64,000 bases of DNA, taken from assembly GCA_020631735.1 (NCBI GenBank), contig CM036221.1, positions 11,327,381-11,391,380 of the forward strand. Reading direction: 5' to 3'. This document shows, one piece after another, positions 51,533 through 63,031 of this stretch (the stretch's first letter is position 1; the number at the start of each line of letters is the position of its first letter). The notes under the pieces were generated by a model, which was given only the letters and a program-made list of their open reading frames with translations, searched no databases and was not told the origin of the DNA. A program made the position numbers and the translations under genes. The stretch is from Saccharum officinarum. Lineage: Eukaryota; Streptophyta; Magnoliopsida; Poales; Poaceae.

Positions 51533-52771
51533 ATTGAACCTATCAGGTCTCAAAGCATCAGCTCGTATACTAAAAGGGAAAATTCTTAAACCAAAAAATG
51601 CCCTGGATGTACCTGGAATAAGCAGGAACATGCTTAAACTTGAAAAGTTCAAAGTTTGAATCACAGATAGGATCGCAAACTGAGTATTTAGTGCCTAAGT
51701 TACAACATTTAATTTCAGTAGCAATACTGCATTATATACTACTCTTAAAATAAAAAAATGGTGCATGTGGATGTTGGAATCAGTGTACGACCAATTTTCA
51801 TGTGCTCATTGTGTAAGGTCTAGGCAGGAGACACTAATCCATAGTGTTGACAAAATACAACAGTCAATTAATGGTTTTTTTTTATGGAGGTAGTCTCCAA
51901 AGGAATTTTTATTGTGCTTATGACAATAAGTGCGAGAAAAACAAATCGTTTTAAACACTGAGCACTGGTTCTTAAGATAGCCATTAGCACTCTCCGGCGC
52001 TACAAACTTACATATATATCATTGTGTCATAACACAGGACATGAACACTTGATTTTAGCCTATAGCATAGAAGCAAGAAACAAATGTGTGGTGGCAACGA
52101 AGCAACTAAATTAGATATATACATATGGCATGCAATATGTGTTGCTATGCAAAACAATGTGTAAACAAACACAGAGTACTAACCGGAAGGCATAAGAAAA
52201 ACTCATCAAGATGCATTAACTCTTAGCAGGTCTTCTCACTTGCACAACCAACACAACGGACCAAGAGGTTGCGCTTAAGACCTTGCTGGAATTAAAAGTA
52301 ATCTTTAGATACCAAGCACAAGGGAAAACAAAAGAAAAATTACAGGAAAGGGAGAAGGGAATGTCGTACGGTTCACATTGGTTGTGATGGATTCCACCCA
52401 AGAAGAAAGTGCCTCTGCCTCATTAATTTCTAGCCTGCAAAATCAAAACAAAAATGCATTTTAGGAGAGGAAGAAAATAACTGTATTGATCTAACAACCA
52501 CACGGTGTCCAGAAGCAGAAGGCAAGCATCCCAGTAGCCAGATCTAAAATCCCCCAAACCCAATCAATGGAAAGTACTAAAAGTCTTTAATTTACTTCTC
52601 ACGTAGAATTGGTGCTGAAAAAAACTGTTGGGCTATGGAGTTCCACATCCAGAACGGAAGGAGGAAGATGAGGGTGACGGTACCGCAGCCAGGGGCCCGC
52701 CTAGGCCGCTGTGACGAGGCTGCCGCAGCCAGGGGGCAGCCGTGGTGGAACCGCATCGCTGGGGCTGGGGG

Positions 52772-52944
52772 TAGGGATGCAAAGGGTCGCAGGAATACCT
52801 GCTACCTGCTAGGCCCACCTGCCAAAACTATCCCCGCGGGTCCGTGCGGACGTCTGCACTTGCTTAACAGGCTGAAACAATGACGACCACGAAGCCTGTT
52901 GGACTTAACGGGTTGAACCTGCAAAGCCTGCTTACCTGCATCCC
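52772..52944. mobile_element. Possible hAT MITE (TAGGGATGCA...TGCATCCCA)
   Basis: TAGGGATGCAAAGGGTCGCA at the left and CTTACCTGCATCCCA at the right are partly inverted, and TACCTGCTACC / CCTGCAAAGCCTG words repeat inside. No target duplication found. Confidence 0.4.
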
Positions 52945-52979
52945 ACCTGCGTATACACGAGGTCTGGAGCCACACCCGC

Positions 52980-53564
52980 ATGGGTGGCGACGCTTTTGGA
53001 ACGCTGCGTCGTTATGGTGAGATGACGCCGGCGGCCGGCGGTCGGCTACCACCTACGGCTTTCCATCCGTGCCCCACTGATGCATGCTATGACTCCACGC
53101 TGCTTGCCCTGGGTGCCCTAGACCTGCACCTGCTGCACGTGCCCCAGGCGCGGCTGCTTCGCCGGCACGGACGAGTGGACAACGATGACGACCGCTTCGT
53201 CATGACTCCCCAGGAATGGCTGGTTCCTCACTTGCCGTCGCGCACTGATGATGGCGGCTTGAAATGGCGACCAAAAATTCAGATGACAGTTGCTGTACCA
53301 AGCGGCATGGCCTGGCAGACGTCCGCAGGCGTCCGCAATCCTGCTTGCATGCTCCTGCAAAGCCTTGCAGAGAAATGCAGAGAACTAATCTATGGCTGCG
53401 GGATCCTGCAGGACGGACATTTTTCGCATGCAGTTGTTGCGGTGGCGTGGTGGGCGCCGGCAGACGGGCCCGCTTGCATCCTTAGCTGGGGGTCGCCCGT
53501 GCCAAGATGCCTGGAGAAGAGGGAGCGACGGAGGCGTGACACTGCAGGGGGAGCGGCAGGGTGA
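52980..53564 (+). CDS. Hypothetical 194-codon ORF in a GC-rich island
   Basis: ATG at 52980; the product is mixed in composition (ACYDSTLLALGALDLHLLHV, RFVMTPQEWLVPHLPS, GLKWRPKIQMTVAVPSGMAW) and not low-complexity, unlike the neighbouring frames. No family was recognised, no TATA box or splice pattern was seen, and its end merges into the composition-driven frames at 53500-53900. It may be a captured fragment. Confidence 0.25.
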   Translation: MGGDAFGTLRRYGEMTPAAGGRLPPTAFHPCPTDACYDSTLLALGALDLHLLHVPQARLLRRHGRVDNDDDRFVMTPQEWLVPHLPSRTDDGGLKWRPKIQMTVAVPSGMAWQTSAGVRNPACMLLQSLAEKCRELIYGCGILQDGHFSHAVVAVAWWAPADGPACILSWGSPVPRCLEKRERRRRDTAGGAAG

Positions 53565-53940
53565 GGCGAGGTTTCCCGTGAAGAGGCGGGTTGAGGCGGT
53601 GGCGGCGAGGTCGACCCTGCGGCGCTTGCGTTCTTTGTCGTGGAGGATGCGGTAGAGCATGAGGCGCTCGCGTTCTTGGCGGCGGAGGGCGCGATGGGGA
53701 GGGAGAGGAGGCGGTGGCGCGGCAGTGTGGGCGAGTGCGAGGAGGCCACAGCGTGGGTGCGATGGGGAGGAAGAGGAGGCGGCAGCGGGGCGGCGTGGAC
53801 GAGCGGGCGCGGCGGCGAGGTTTCCTTCTGCGTGCGCTAGCGATGGCGGCGTTTGCACGAGGTTTCCTTTTGCGTGCGCGAGCCATCGCGGGCTAACCGT
53901 GGGATCGCAAGAGAGAGAGGCAGAGCGACCCCAAAAAATT
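53565..53940. other. GC-rich, composition-driven multi-frame region
   Basis: Dense GGCGGNGG/GCGAGG words; all three + frames and two - frames stay open with Arg/Pro/Gly/Ala-rich products. GCGAGGTTTCC and GAGGTTTCCTTTTGCGTGCG repeat near 53568, 53815 and 53860. Probably a former exon/UTR fragment; no gene supported. Confidence 0.35.
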
Positions 53941-53988
53941 GTCGCACCTATCTGTTTGTCTTAGTATTGTTCTTTTTATTAGATCAGA

Positions 53989-54125
53989 CTAGGTAGCGTG
54001 CTTGTGCGTTGCTATGAGACAACTAAACTTTTATACTAAAAACACACGGATCGTACGGTAAGATAACAATACTGTGAAATTAAATATCGACGTTAAAGTG
54101 ACATTTAATCCAAAAAAGAAAAGTT
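53989..54125 (-). mobile_element. Helitron-like 3' terminus (minus orientation)
   Basis: A|CTAGGTAGCGTGCTTGTGCG then TTGCTATGAG; matches the terminus at 46994 over about 130 bases. The hairpin stem is partly decayed (CTTGT versus ATGAG). Confidence 0.5.
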
Positions 54126-54186
54126 CATGAAATTAACACAATTAAGGAGAGTGCGGCATCGTAAGCTCACCAACTCTACTGTATAG

Positions 54187-54212
54187 ACCTTTCCGTGCGT
54201 TGCAACGGGAAC
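54187..54212 (-). mobile_element. Helitron-like hairpin
   Basis: TTCCGTGCGTTGCAACGGGA: stem CCGT/ACGG around GCGTTGCA. Terminal CTAG not evident on the expected side. Confidence 0.35.
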
Positions 54213-55353
54213 AAATAATGATCTGATAATTTGAGCATGAACATGTTCTATTGTTAAAAAAAACGATAATGCGTGCATGATGTTCGGAATGTCAATATTA
54301 CAAATTGAATTTCGTGCATTGCTAAAATTCTCATTGATGGTTTGCAATCATCAAGGTATGCATTTATAATATTGTACATTTGTGCATAGGCATATAAAAG
54401 TTCATATCACCATAACAAGATTAATGATTCCCAACCTTTGAACTAACCATCTCTTTGAATTATCAGTTTCCTGGACTGGTATACCAAGGTCACCCTTCTT
54501 CATATTTTAGATAATAACATGCCTTCAACCATATGCCCCTAGTATTGAATTATGATCCATTTTAGTATGCCTTTGATGCTTTGAAATATTGTTCCATTAG
54601 TATCTACGATTAGTAACTCAATGAGATGTAGGCAAATATTAAATTCAATACAAAAGACTTGTAATGAACAGACTATAATTCTAGCGTACTATAATGGGAC
54701 CATCATACTTAAGAAGTCACAGATCTTGAAAATGCAACAAAGCTACTCACCCTTTCTAGAACACTGGTAGTTACAGGAGGCAAAGCAAAATTTCAATGCA
54801 ATTTAGATTTCAGAACTCGGTGTTGTATATAGGAGAAGGGATAGTCAATGTAGTCAAGCAAGACGCATCTCTTTCTAGTTTTTGTAACTTGAACATTTTT
54901 CAGTGACTCTGGAATAGGAGACGATCCCTGCAGATGGCTTCCTAAGCTGCCATGGCCCCTATGCACAGTTAAGTTTTATATAGTATTAGGAGATGATGTG
55001 TACTTGTACCCACATGTTGCAAACAATTTATGCAAAAGAAAACTTAAAATATGGAGGTATCCCTGTGTTCTTTGTTGTTTCCCAACTGCCTAGGTAGATC
55101 AAAATATATCTGGCGGGAAGGTACTAACTACTCAAAGTTACCACTTGCTATGAAGCTGATCAAAGTACAACTCATTCTACATGGATAGCCTTAACAATTC
55201 TTAATATACCACAACTCATTCTGCATGGATTGCCTTGACAATTCTTAAAATCGGAGGGGAAAAAAGTCCACACAAGATTAGAGCACATAGCAGCCTTCTC
55301 CCAGCTCTGGACGGTACGAATTTCGCAAGGAATGAAAAAGAACACAACCTAAC
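54213..55353. other. AT-rich intergenic, no gene
   Basis: No coding frame of substance. ACAACTCATTCTRCATGGAT with CCTTRACAATTCTTAA is duplicated at 55168 and 55211. Confidence 0.45.
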
Positions 55354-56268
55354 TGTAACAACCCAAAAATCCACACACCAAAAATACCAACTACAAAAAT
55401 TTTCAAGGATCCCATACGATGATGAGTGTCATGTATAGAAACCCAACCTATGAGATGCATTAGGTCTAACCCAACCCCAGTCAACACATAAGCATGGCAT
55501 GTCATTAGTTAACTGTGTTTAATAATATCTAACAAATGAAATGTTGCATACATTGTTAACTCAAATTGTGATTTGGATTTTTTTTGCTTTTGTGTTATGC
55601 TTAACAACTCTTTCTAAGAAACACACCATAAAGTAATCACTATTCAAATCCAAGGATAAATGTGTAACAAAAGAAAAACTAATTCTATATATAACAAACT
55701 ACACCTATGTTGATATACAAAATAGCTAAACAAAATTTTCTAAACTCCAATGAATAAGTTACATCAGTTTGAAATTCAAATTTCAAACCAAATTTGAATT
55801 CAAATAATGGAAAATAAATGAAAAACAGAAAAAGAAAAAGAAGAAGTGGGCCTCCCAGCCAGCCACTCAGCTTCGCGGCCAGCCCCAGCGCGCATGCACG
55901 CGGCCTAGCGAGCCGGCCCAGGATGCCACTACTCGCACGCGCGCCCAACATCCTCGCTAGTTGCCGCTGCCACTTGGCCCCACGCGTCAGCCGCATGTCG
56001 CCCACGCCCGCGCGTTTTCCCGTTTCACTTGCAGCCGCTGCCATGCGGGCCCCGCATGACAGCCTCTTGTTCATCTTCTCCACGCCATGCTCAACCGCCA
56101 CGCGACCAAGAGCCGACAGCGGTGGCAGGGGCGGGCCAGGGGTCACACCTGGGGCATGACCGTGTTTCCCCCTTGCGCCGTGCCCACGCAACCTCGCGCC
56201 ACCGTAGGATGCATCACATGCCTCTCCACCGATCGATCGCCGCCCGCCATGGAAGCTTGGTGCTCGGC

Positions 56269-56276
56269 TATAAAAG
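56269..56276 (+). promoter_or_regulatory. LTR TATA box
   Basis: TATAAAAG in GGCTATAAAAGCCCAGCCCC, followed about 25 bases later by a C-rich start-site-like region. Confidence 0.6.
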
Positions 56277-57384
56277 CCCAGCCCCGGTTGCCCTAGCGCC
56301 CCGAGCTCTCAACGCCCCACCGCCACATGGTGGCTATCCTCTACACACCCGAGCCAAGAGGGAGAGCCAAGAGAGGAAGAAGGAAGGGAGCGGGAGAAAA
56401 AGAAAGGAGCCGCCGACGTAGCACCTCCGAAGCCGTTGGCGTAAGGACGACGCCACGACGCTGCACGACACTGCACGGCTTCCGGAGCTACACGGCCACA
56501 ACCTGCCACTGCACCGCTATCCAATCGACTCCAACACCAATGGTGATCCCCGGTTTTCCCTCTGCTCGCCGTCGGACTCTGCCACACCGGCCATGGCGCT
56601 CCACACCGTGAGCGCGTAGGCCAAGGCCGTCTCCGGCCTCTGGGTACACATGCACCCACGCACATAACCGCGACCACACCGTGACCACCCCACCGGCGCC
56701 TCGTGGTGCTCCTGCACGCCTGCGCCGTTCACCATCGGACCACCGCCTTGGTCGAAACCAGCCGCCACTGTAGCCAAGACCACCGAAGGCTCTAGAAGTT
56801 CCCTCGACCTGCTCAATGAGCTCGCTGGAGCACCGTGATGCTCATACATACCACATGACCGGCTTTTGCCACTACTACCATGTCATCCCCATACATCGTC
56901 GAGCCCAAGCCACCGGCCGCCGTGGCCAACGCCCTAGGGAGCCCCGGCTGCCACCCAGACACCACCATCGTGCTCGCCATTGTCTGGGAAAGCTTTCCCC
57001 CACCTTAATTGGATACCAGCGCCGCCGTAGAACCACACCGGCGAGCACATCACCGGCGGAAACACGCCGGAGGTGGAAGCAGAGGCTTCCCCTCACCAGC
57101 CACATGCACATGCACCTGGTGCACGCGGACCACAGAGAGAGAGGAGAAGGGTGGACGTGGTTCACCGGAAGGAGACGCAGTCCACCATAGACCAGCGCCT
57201 ATGCCCACCGTAGACCATGCTTGTGGACTAAGCCCAGTGGAGGCCCACGGCTACGACGTGGCAGAGCCACAGCTTGCCACGTGTTCGGCCCAGCCCAGCC
57301 CAGACCGGCCCAACCCAAAGACCAACTGGCCCAGTTCGGACCTAGCCCGTATTGACCGTTGACTAGTCAACGCTGACCATTGAC

Positions 57385-57745
57385 TTGGCCCCACATGTCA
57401 GTGACACGGACACCCTGGACCCACACGTCAGACGCTGACATCACGATGACATCACGTAGGACCCACATGTCAGAAGCCAGCACAACCGAGGTGATGTCAT
57501 GCTGACGTCACACTGACATCAGCAGACCAGGCCCACATGTCAGTGACCGTGACGACTGACCGTTGACTCATCGTTGACTGACGTTGACTTTGATCGGACC
57601 CACCTGTCAGTGACCCAATAGCTTTTGGCCCCACCTGTCGGTGTCGACGACGTTGATGACATCATGCTGACGTCAGCTAGGACCCACCGGTCAGCTCGGA
57701 ACCATTATGACAACGTCATGCTGATGTCAGCAAGCCACGTGGACC
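57385..57745. repeat. Array of CCCACATGTCAG and TGACGTCA words inside the LTR
   Basis: At least seven CCCACVTGTCAG-like words and several GACGTCA/TGACATCA words (e.g. GCTGACGTCAC near 57501, GCTGACGTCAGC near 57668) within 360 bases. TGACGTCA is the core recognised by plant TGA-class bZIP factors. Confidence 0.7.
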
Positions 57746-59676
57746 AACCGCAGCATGACACGTGTCAGCCTAGGATTAATTCAGCCTTTATCCAATTTTA
57801 GAAATGATTTAAACTTCATAAATTCATAACTAATTCATACGACCTCGGAAAAATATGAAACCAGGACCAAAATTCATCTAAAATCAAGCTCTATGCAATG
57901 AACCCATGTTTGAGTGCATTTGGCTCTTTTGAATTTACATTGCTTCTTTGTGCTATTCTATAGACGTCGCTAACACGACTATAATGCGAACGATGCAGAC
58001 TCGGAGGAGAACCAGACGGACGAGGACCGTGAGTACCGTGAGGAGAACGAAGACGACTACACTGAAGGTGCCACATCCCACCCAATCTCGTAGCACCTAT
58101 TACGCATGGCTAATATAGAACTGATATCGCTTTACTTTACTACTACAATTATATTATGCTAGGACTTGCATGGTAGTATGCTTGCTTGAAAGCCTTTACA
58201 TTGACTTAACCTTACCCCTGCATACCCTGCTATTAGGCTAGACACACGCTTACTGCTATATATTTCATTACTTATACTTCTACTACGCTTATACTACGTG
58301 CGTGGTGGAAACTGGTGTTACCTGGACTATGGGGAGAGTGTTGCGTGTGTGACTTGGGTGTGTGGAGGGAGAGGGTTGTGTCGACCAAGTTGGAGTATAC
58401 GACGAGCCTGGGGCAAGTCTTACTATGGGATGCTACCTGGGCACCCCTGGAAATGTATACCTGTGGTGGGTAAATGGTATATGAGGTGACCTGGGTGTGA
58501 ACCTATGAAGGGTGGAGCCCGGGATGGAGGTGCTATGGTGGCACGGTAAATGGAAACCCTGATGGAGACATTCTGGCTTGGTCATCCCTAAGGACTTACT
58601 AGTACTCAGTTTCACCAGGAAGCCTTACGTACCACTCGCCCTATATGGTGCGGGACGGCTGGACTACTTGGTAGAATTTTGCCACTACTGCTAGGTTGAT
58701 AGCGGACAGTGTAATGAGGTATGGGGCACAGAGGATTTCCCACCACACCCTTCTGAGACTTCATGGAGACCTTATGGACCTAGCTCATGACTCACAGTTT
58801 CAGCCACCCTAGACTTGACTTGGGGTGAACCAGGGCTGAATGGTAGAGTGGCATTATCCTAGGCTAGCAAGCAGCCGGAATCAGCCCAGTTGACGACGGT
58901 CAGCGAGGAAGGCAGATCTTGTGGTAATGTAAAAACCTCTACAGAGTGTATGGTTGATCGATCGATACATGTGCCGACTTATCGGCTATGGACCTTTCCT
59001 GGGTTTCGCTTAAACTAGATAGTGAGATGAGTCCTTCTCTTCTTCCCCCGTGAGAGAGCGTCGGTCGTAGTCAGGGGCTTTGGGCCTTGAGACAGTGCCG
59101 AGAGGGAGTTGGCCTGTCGACTGAGCGACAGTATATGGTGAAGGTGTGGAGATGGTGGTATGTTGATCCTAGGATCGTAACCTGGCTCGGGGAAGGGAAT
59201 GGGGTGGAATGTGTGTGGGAACGGTGTTAAAACTTGATCAACTATATTATACACTTGATATGTTAAAGCATAGGAAACCCTAGCACTGTAGGTTTCTTTT
59301 GAATACAACCACGTTGCATCCAATTCCACAAAGCAATGCTCATAGGGATGGGAGTGGCCAGTACAAATCGTACTGATAAATTTTTGGCACATAGGCTCTG
59401 CTGAGGAGTTTAGCTCAGACGAGTTTAACGGTTGAGGGGTTCGTGCCTACGCTCGAGTTTGGCGATGTTATCTTCAAGCTGTTCAGAATGATTGTTGCTT
59501 TTGCTTCCGCCAATGCGGCGATGTAATAATTTACGTAATTCCGCACTTTATGTACTCTGATATTATCGTTGTATGGATGTGATATTCGACTAGAATTTGG
59601 GTAGTAAGATCTACCACGGTCTTATTACACTTCGACTCTGTGGATTTCCCTTCGTGGAAATCGGGGTTGTTTCAGT

Positions 59677-59688
59677 TGGTATCAGAGC
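59677..59688 (+). promoter_or_regulatory. Primer-binding site (initiator tRNA-Met)
   Basis: TGGTATCAGAGC directly after the LTR, complementary to the 3' end of initiator tRNA-Met. Confidence 0.92.
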
Positions 59689-59719
59689 CATACTTGACCT
59701 TAGGACGAAACCCTTAGAA

Positions 59720-61062
59720 ATGGATGATAGAATAGGACGTGAACAACCCTTCTTTCAGTTATATACCGACCCTGCATCTACTTTTATGCAAGGCTTTTCT
59801 ACTATTGGACCTGCTAACACCTGTTTTCCTTAAAACATGCAAATGGCAATGAACGACGACTGGCCGCCACTAGGACCGCTACCTCTGGACCACGCCAAGC
59901 TTACCTTTGACCTACGTGAGCTCGGGGGTTTTGCACAGACCCTCTGCCGAGTTCTCATCACGTTAGGTGTCCCCGATGAGCTTGTCAAGGTCACCTGCAC
60001 TAGGAAGCCAGCTAAGGAGGAATCAAAGGACCGATTGTCACCTCAATGGAGTTCCCAGCTAGCACTACCTTACCTTTTGTCCCAGCTTTCACCGAGTTGA
60101 CTATAGAGGACACAGTCGAGGAGGGACTGCGAGCTATCTCACACAAGGCACTTCGCAGAGTGATGAGTGACCACTACGAGCATCTGAAGATGACAGAGTT
60201 CTGTCTACTTCCCTAGGCCCTCGACCTCAGCCTTACCCCAAGTGAGCAGAGCTTCGCAGCAGGCAGAGTTATCCTTGCTGAGGAGGATAGATGCCTTCAT
60301 GTCTTAGCTATTCACCTACTGGAGCAGGACAGGTACGTGACCCAGCTGGAGCAAAGGAGATGTTAGGACCAGGCCCTCCGGTGGGACTACCAGGAGCGAG
60401 ACTCGCAGGGAGCACATGAGCGAGCTAGTCTACTGGAGACAGTTGCCAAGCTGCATGATGAGCTCAACCATCGTGAGGAGGACCACAGAGCCGAGGTCGC
60501 TGACTTACAGGACAAAGCAGCCGACCTAGGCAATAGGAATTGCTACCTCGATAGCAAGGTCTTAGAGTTACAGAGTGAGTTGGATGACAAGAAGGTCGAG
60601 TTCAACCGCAAGGGAGACAGAGAGAGATCCAAGGGGATTGATATGTTGAAGATCCAATCTCGGAACAAGACCCTGACTCAGGAGCTAGAAGAGTTCAGGA
60701 AGAAGGCCATTCACAACCAGGGTCACCTGATCAAGGCACTCAGGCAGACTAAGTACCTACAGGACAAGTGTGAGAGGACTTGGCAGGCTTGGCAGAAGTC
60801 TGACAAGAAGCGTCTCAGGGAGATGAAGGGTATGTGGGATCAGCTACCCAAGGAGATCCACAACAAGACAAAGCCTAGGATAGAGGAGTTTGAGTTAGCC
60901 CCGACTCGCCTCAACCTAGACGCCTGCCCTACCCTACCTGGAGCCAAGGCTACTAAGGAGCTCGCCGAGGCCTTGAAGTATGTATCCCGACTCCACAAGT
61001 CTGACAAAGAGATCGAGATCGAGGACATTCGTATCCCAGCTGCGGTGTACGAGTTAGAGTAG
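59720..61062 (+). pseudogene. Additional coiled-coil ORF between primer site and gag, disrupted
   Basis: ATG at 59720 (MDDRIGREQPFFQLYTDP), stop at 59831, continuing in the same frame to about 60030 (PLDHAKLTFDLRELGGFAQT). The frame then shifts and runs to 61060 with stops at 60214 and 60364. The second half is a long heptad-rich coiled coil (LLETVAKLHDELNHREE, VADLQDKAADLGNR, KTLTQELEEFRKKAIHNQ) ending in DIRIPAAVYELE. The undisrupted protein would be about 440 residues and is separate from gag. Extra ORFs at this position are known in some grass gypsy lineages; function unknown. It is separated from gag by about 300 AT-rich bases. Confidence 0.65.
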
Positions 61063-61366
61063 GTGACCCTGCGTGGTCATGAGTTATGTCAGTAGTTTCC
61101 ATGAGTTGTACCCCTTATGAGATGTATTATGAGACTCTATGTGTAGCACGATTCTCGCACATCTTCTAGTGTAGCTATTAAAGATGATGCTGTGCAATTA
61201 AACCCATATAATGAATGTTTTTGGATCTTATGGCATCTTATGGATCTTATCGCTTCTTTGTAATGAGTGTTGGATAGTATAATTGTTTTGCTTTAAATCA
61301 TCAAAATCATGTAATCATATCGAATTATAAGCACTTATGGCACAAGCACTAAACTCTATATGATCC

Positions 61367-63031
61367 GTGTTGCAGATATCGAACCGCCGTTCTAATCGCC
61401 TAATGAATCGAGGGCGTGCGCCCACCCCTGAACCAGTTGAACCTAATAGGGGACATGGTGGCAACAACGATGGTCGTGGCCGTGGCCGTGGATGTGGAGG
61501 GATACCTTTCCACCTGGAAAATACTCCGCCACCTGAGGAGAACATTCCACCACCACCACCGAACCTGGCGGAAGTGATGGCACAGCAGACCCAGCTTCTT
61601 GCAGCTCTTGTTGAAGGAGCAAACCGTCGCCAGGGAGGTCAGCAGAATGATTTCCAAAGGAAGCTGGAAGGACTCCTGAAGCTAAGGCCACCTACCTATG
61701 ATGGCATCGACCCTGACCCGCTGGTAGCCGATGACTGGCTTAAGGAAATGGAGAAGAAGCTTGATCTCACTACGTTCATCGACGATGAGTGTGTTGGAGC
61801 TGCCGCACACCAGCTCACAGGTGCAGCACACGCCTGGTGGGACAGTTTCAGTGACTCCCATGAGGACCCTGCCAACATCTCGTGGGAAGAGTTCACCGAA
61901 GCATTCACTAAGTATCACATTCCCAAGGGTATCATGGAGGCCAAAGCTGAGGAGTTCCGCAACATCAAGATGGGAAAGGATAGGGTGATCGAGTACACTA
62001 CTCGTTTCACCAACCTTCTGCGCTATGCGCCTTCCTATGTTGTGAACTCTGAAAAGGAGAAGCTGTACTATTACCGCAAGGGACTTAGTCCACACATCAA
62101 ACTAAAATTTGGCGGTATTGAGAGCAACACATTACGTGCTCTGGTGGATCGCTACATCTAGATTGAGAAGGACCATGATGAAGCTAGAGAAGAGTACAGG
62201 GAAAGAAAGCGAAAGCCTGAGGAGTCCCTCCGTGGCCGTGATCGCAAGAGGATCCGCAGAGATGCACCATCCAGGGAACGCTCTCACCACAACAGGGATG
62301 ACAACCCTGGATCGGGTAGGGGAAGTGGAGGCTACTTCACCAAATACTCCTGCCCTGCTCAGGATCATTACACCCGAGACCGTTATGCATAGGACCGCAA
62401 CACCCATGACCGTTTCAACCATTCCCGCTCTATGAATGAACGCCCAACACAGAACCGCTCCGCACCAGGCAATGGAAAATGGAAGGCACCCGTGCCAACC
62501 CCCACAGGCGGTGCACCTTTCACCTGCTTCGCTTGTGGCCAACCGGGTCACAAGGCCGTTGAATGCCCTCAGAATTCAGCTGCTCAGAAGTCTCAGTTCA
62601 AGGGGTCTGCTACCCGTGGACGTCTCAACCATCTGGATGCCGAGGAAGCACAGGCTGCTCCTGACGTTGTGTACAGTATGTTTTTAGTTAATGGCAATAC
62701 TGCATCAATTCTATTTTACTCTGGAGCAACTTGTTCATACATATCAACCAAGTTTGCATGGGAGTATGACCTGCCTGTAACCCCACGTGAAAAGCCTATC
62801 ATTACCAGCTCGCCCTTAAGAGACCTAAAAAGCACCCACATCTGTAAGGGAGTGAGTCTTACCATCGAGGGTCTTATCTTTAAAGCCGATCTAACCCTGT
62901 TACCTTCCACTAATCTAGATGTCATCTTAGGCATGGATTGGTTAACCATTCACCGAGGCATCATATCATGTTCACCTAGATATGTCCAAGTGACCCACCC
63001 ATCAGGCCAAGTCATTAGATGTGAACCCTAG
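61367..63031 (+). pseudogene. Gag and protease region of the gypsy element
   Basis: Open from 61367 (no ATG until 61403) with stops at 62159, 62390 and 63029 in one frame. The retrotransposon gag domain covers LRPPTYDGIDPDPLVADDWL (61682 on), HAWWDSFSD and TKYHIPKGIMEAKAEEFRNI. A CCHC zinc knuckle CFACGQPGHKAVEC is at 62525-62566. The protease follows: the motif normally D-S-G-A-T reads YSGATCSYIS, the codon for the catalytic Asp (62717-62719) being TAC, then LDVILGMDWL (62909). TTGCAG directly before ATATCGAACC at 61376 looks like a splice acceptor. Confidence 0.8.

Larger units (their letters stand above)
55354..59674 (+). repeat. 5' LTR, about 4.3 kb
   Basis: Starts TGTAACAACCCAAAAATCC and ends GGGGTTGTTTCA two bases before the primer site. 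A TATA box (GCTATAAAAGCC, 56267-56278) puts U3 at about 0.93 kb and leaves about 3.4 kb of R-U5. The transcribed part holds a GC-rich region with gene-like composition (56280-57350), a TGACGTCA/GTCAG array (57385-57745), an acidic open stretch after TTCTATAGACG (57955-58094), and an AT/GC-balanced region to the end. The right LTR is outside the window, so the left border is based on its TG start and the change in composition. Confidence 0.75.

Noticed and set aside
52216..52436. Minus-strand exons (LEINEAEALSSWVES and QGLKRNLLVRCVG) as a multi-exon gene with 49859-49924
   Set aside because: Individual pieces have fair splice sites, but joining the first two gives an immediate stop, and no family was recognised.
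53385..53964. Multiple Arg/Pro/Ala-rich frames on both strands
   Set aside because: Low-complexity products driven by GGCGG-type composition.
56029..57362. Plus-strand frames of 95-130 codons inside the LTR as genes
   Set aside because: They overlap in several frames, lie in the transcribed GC-rich part of an LTR, and show no domain.
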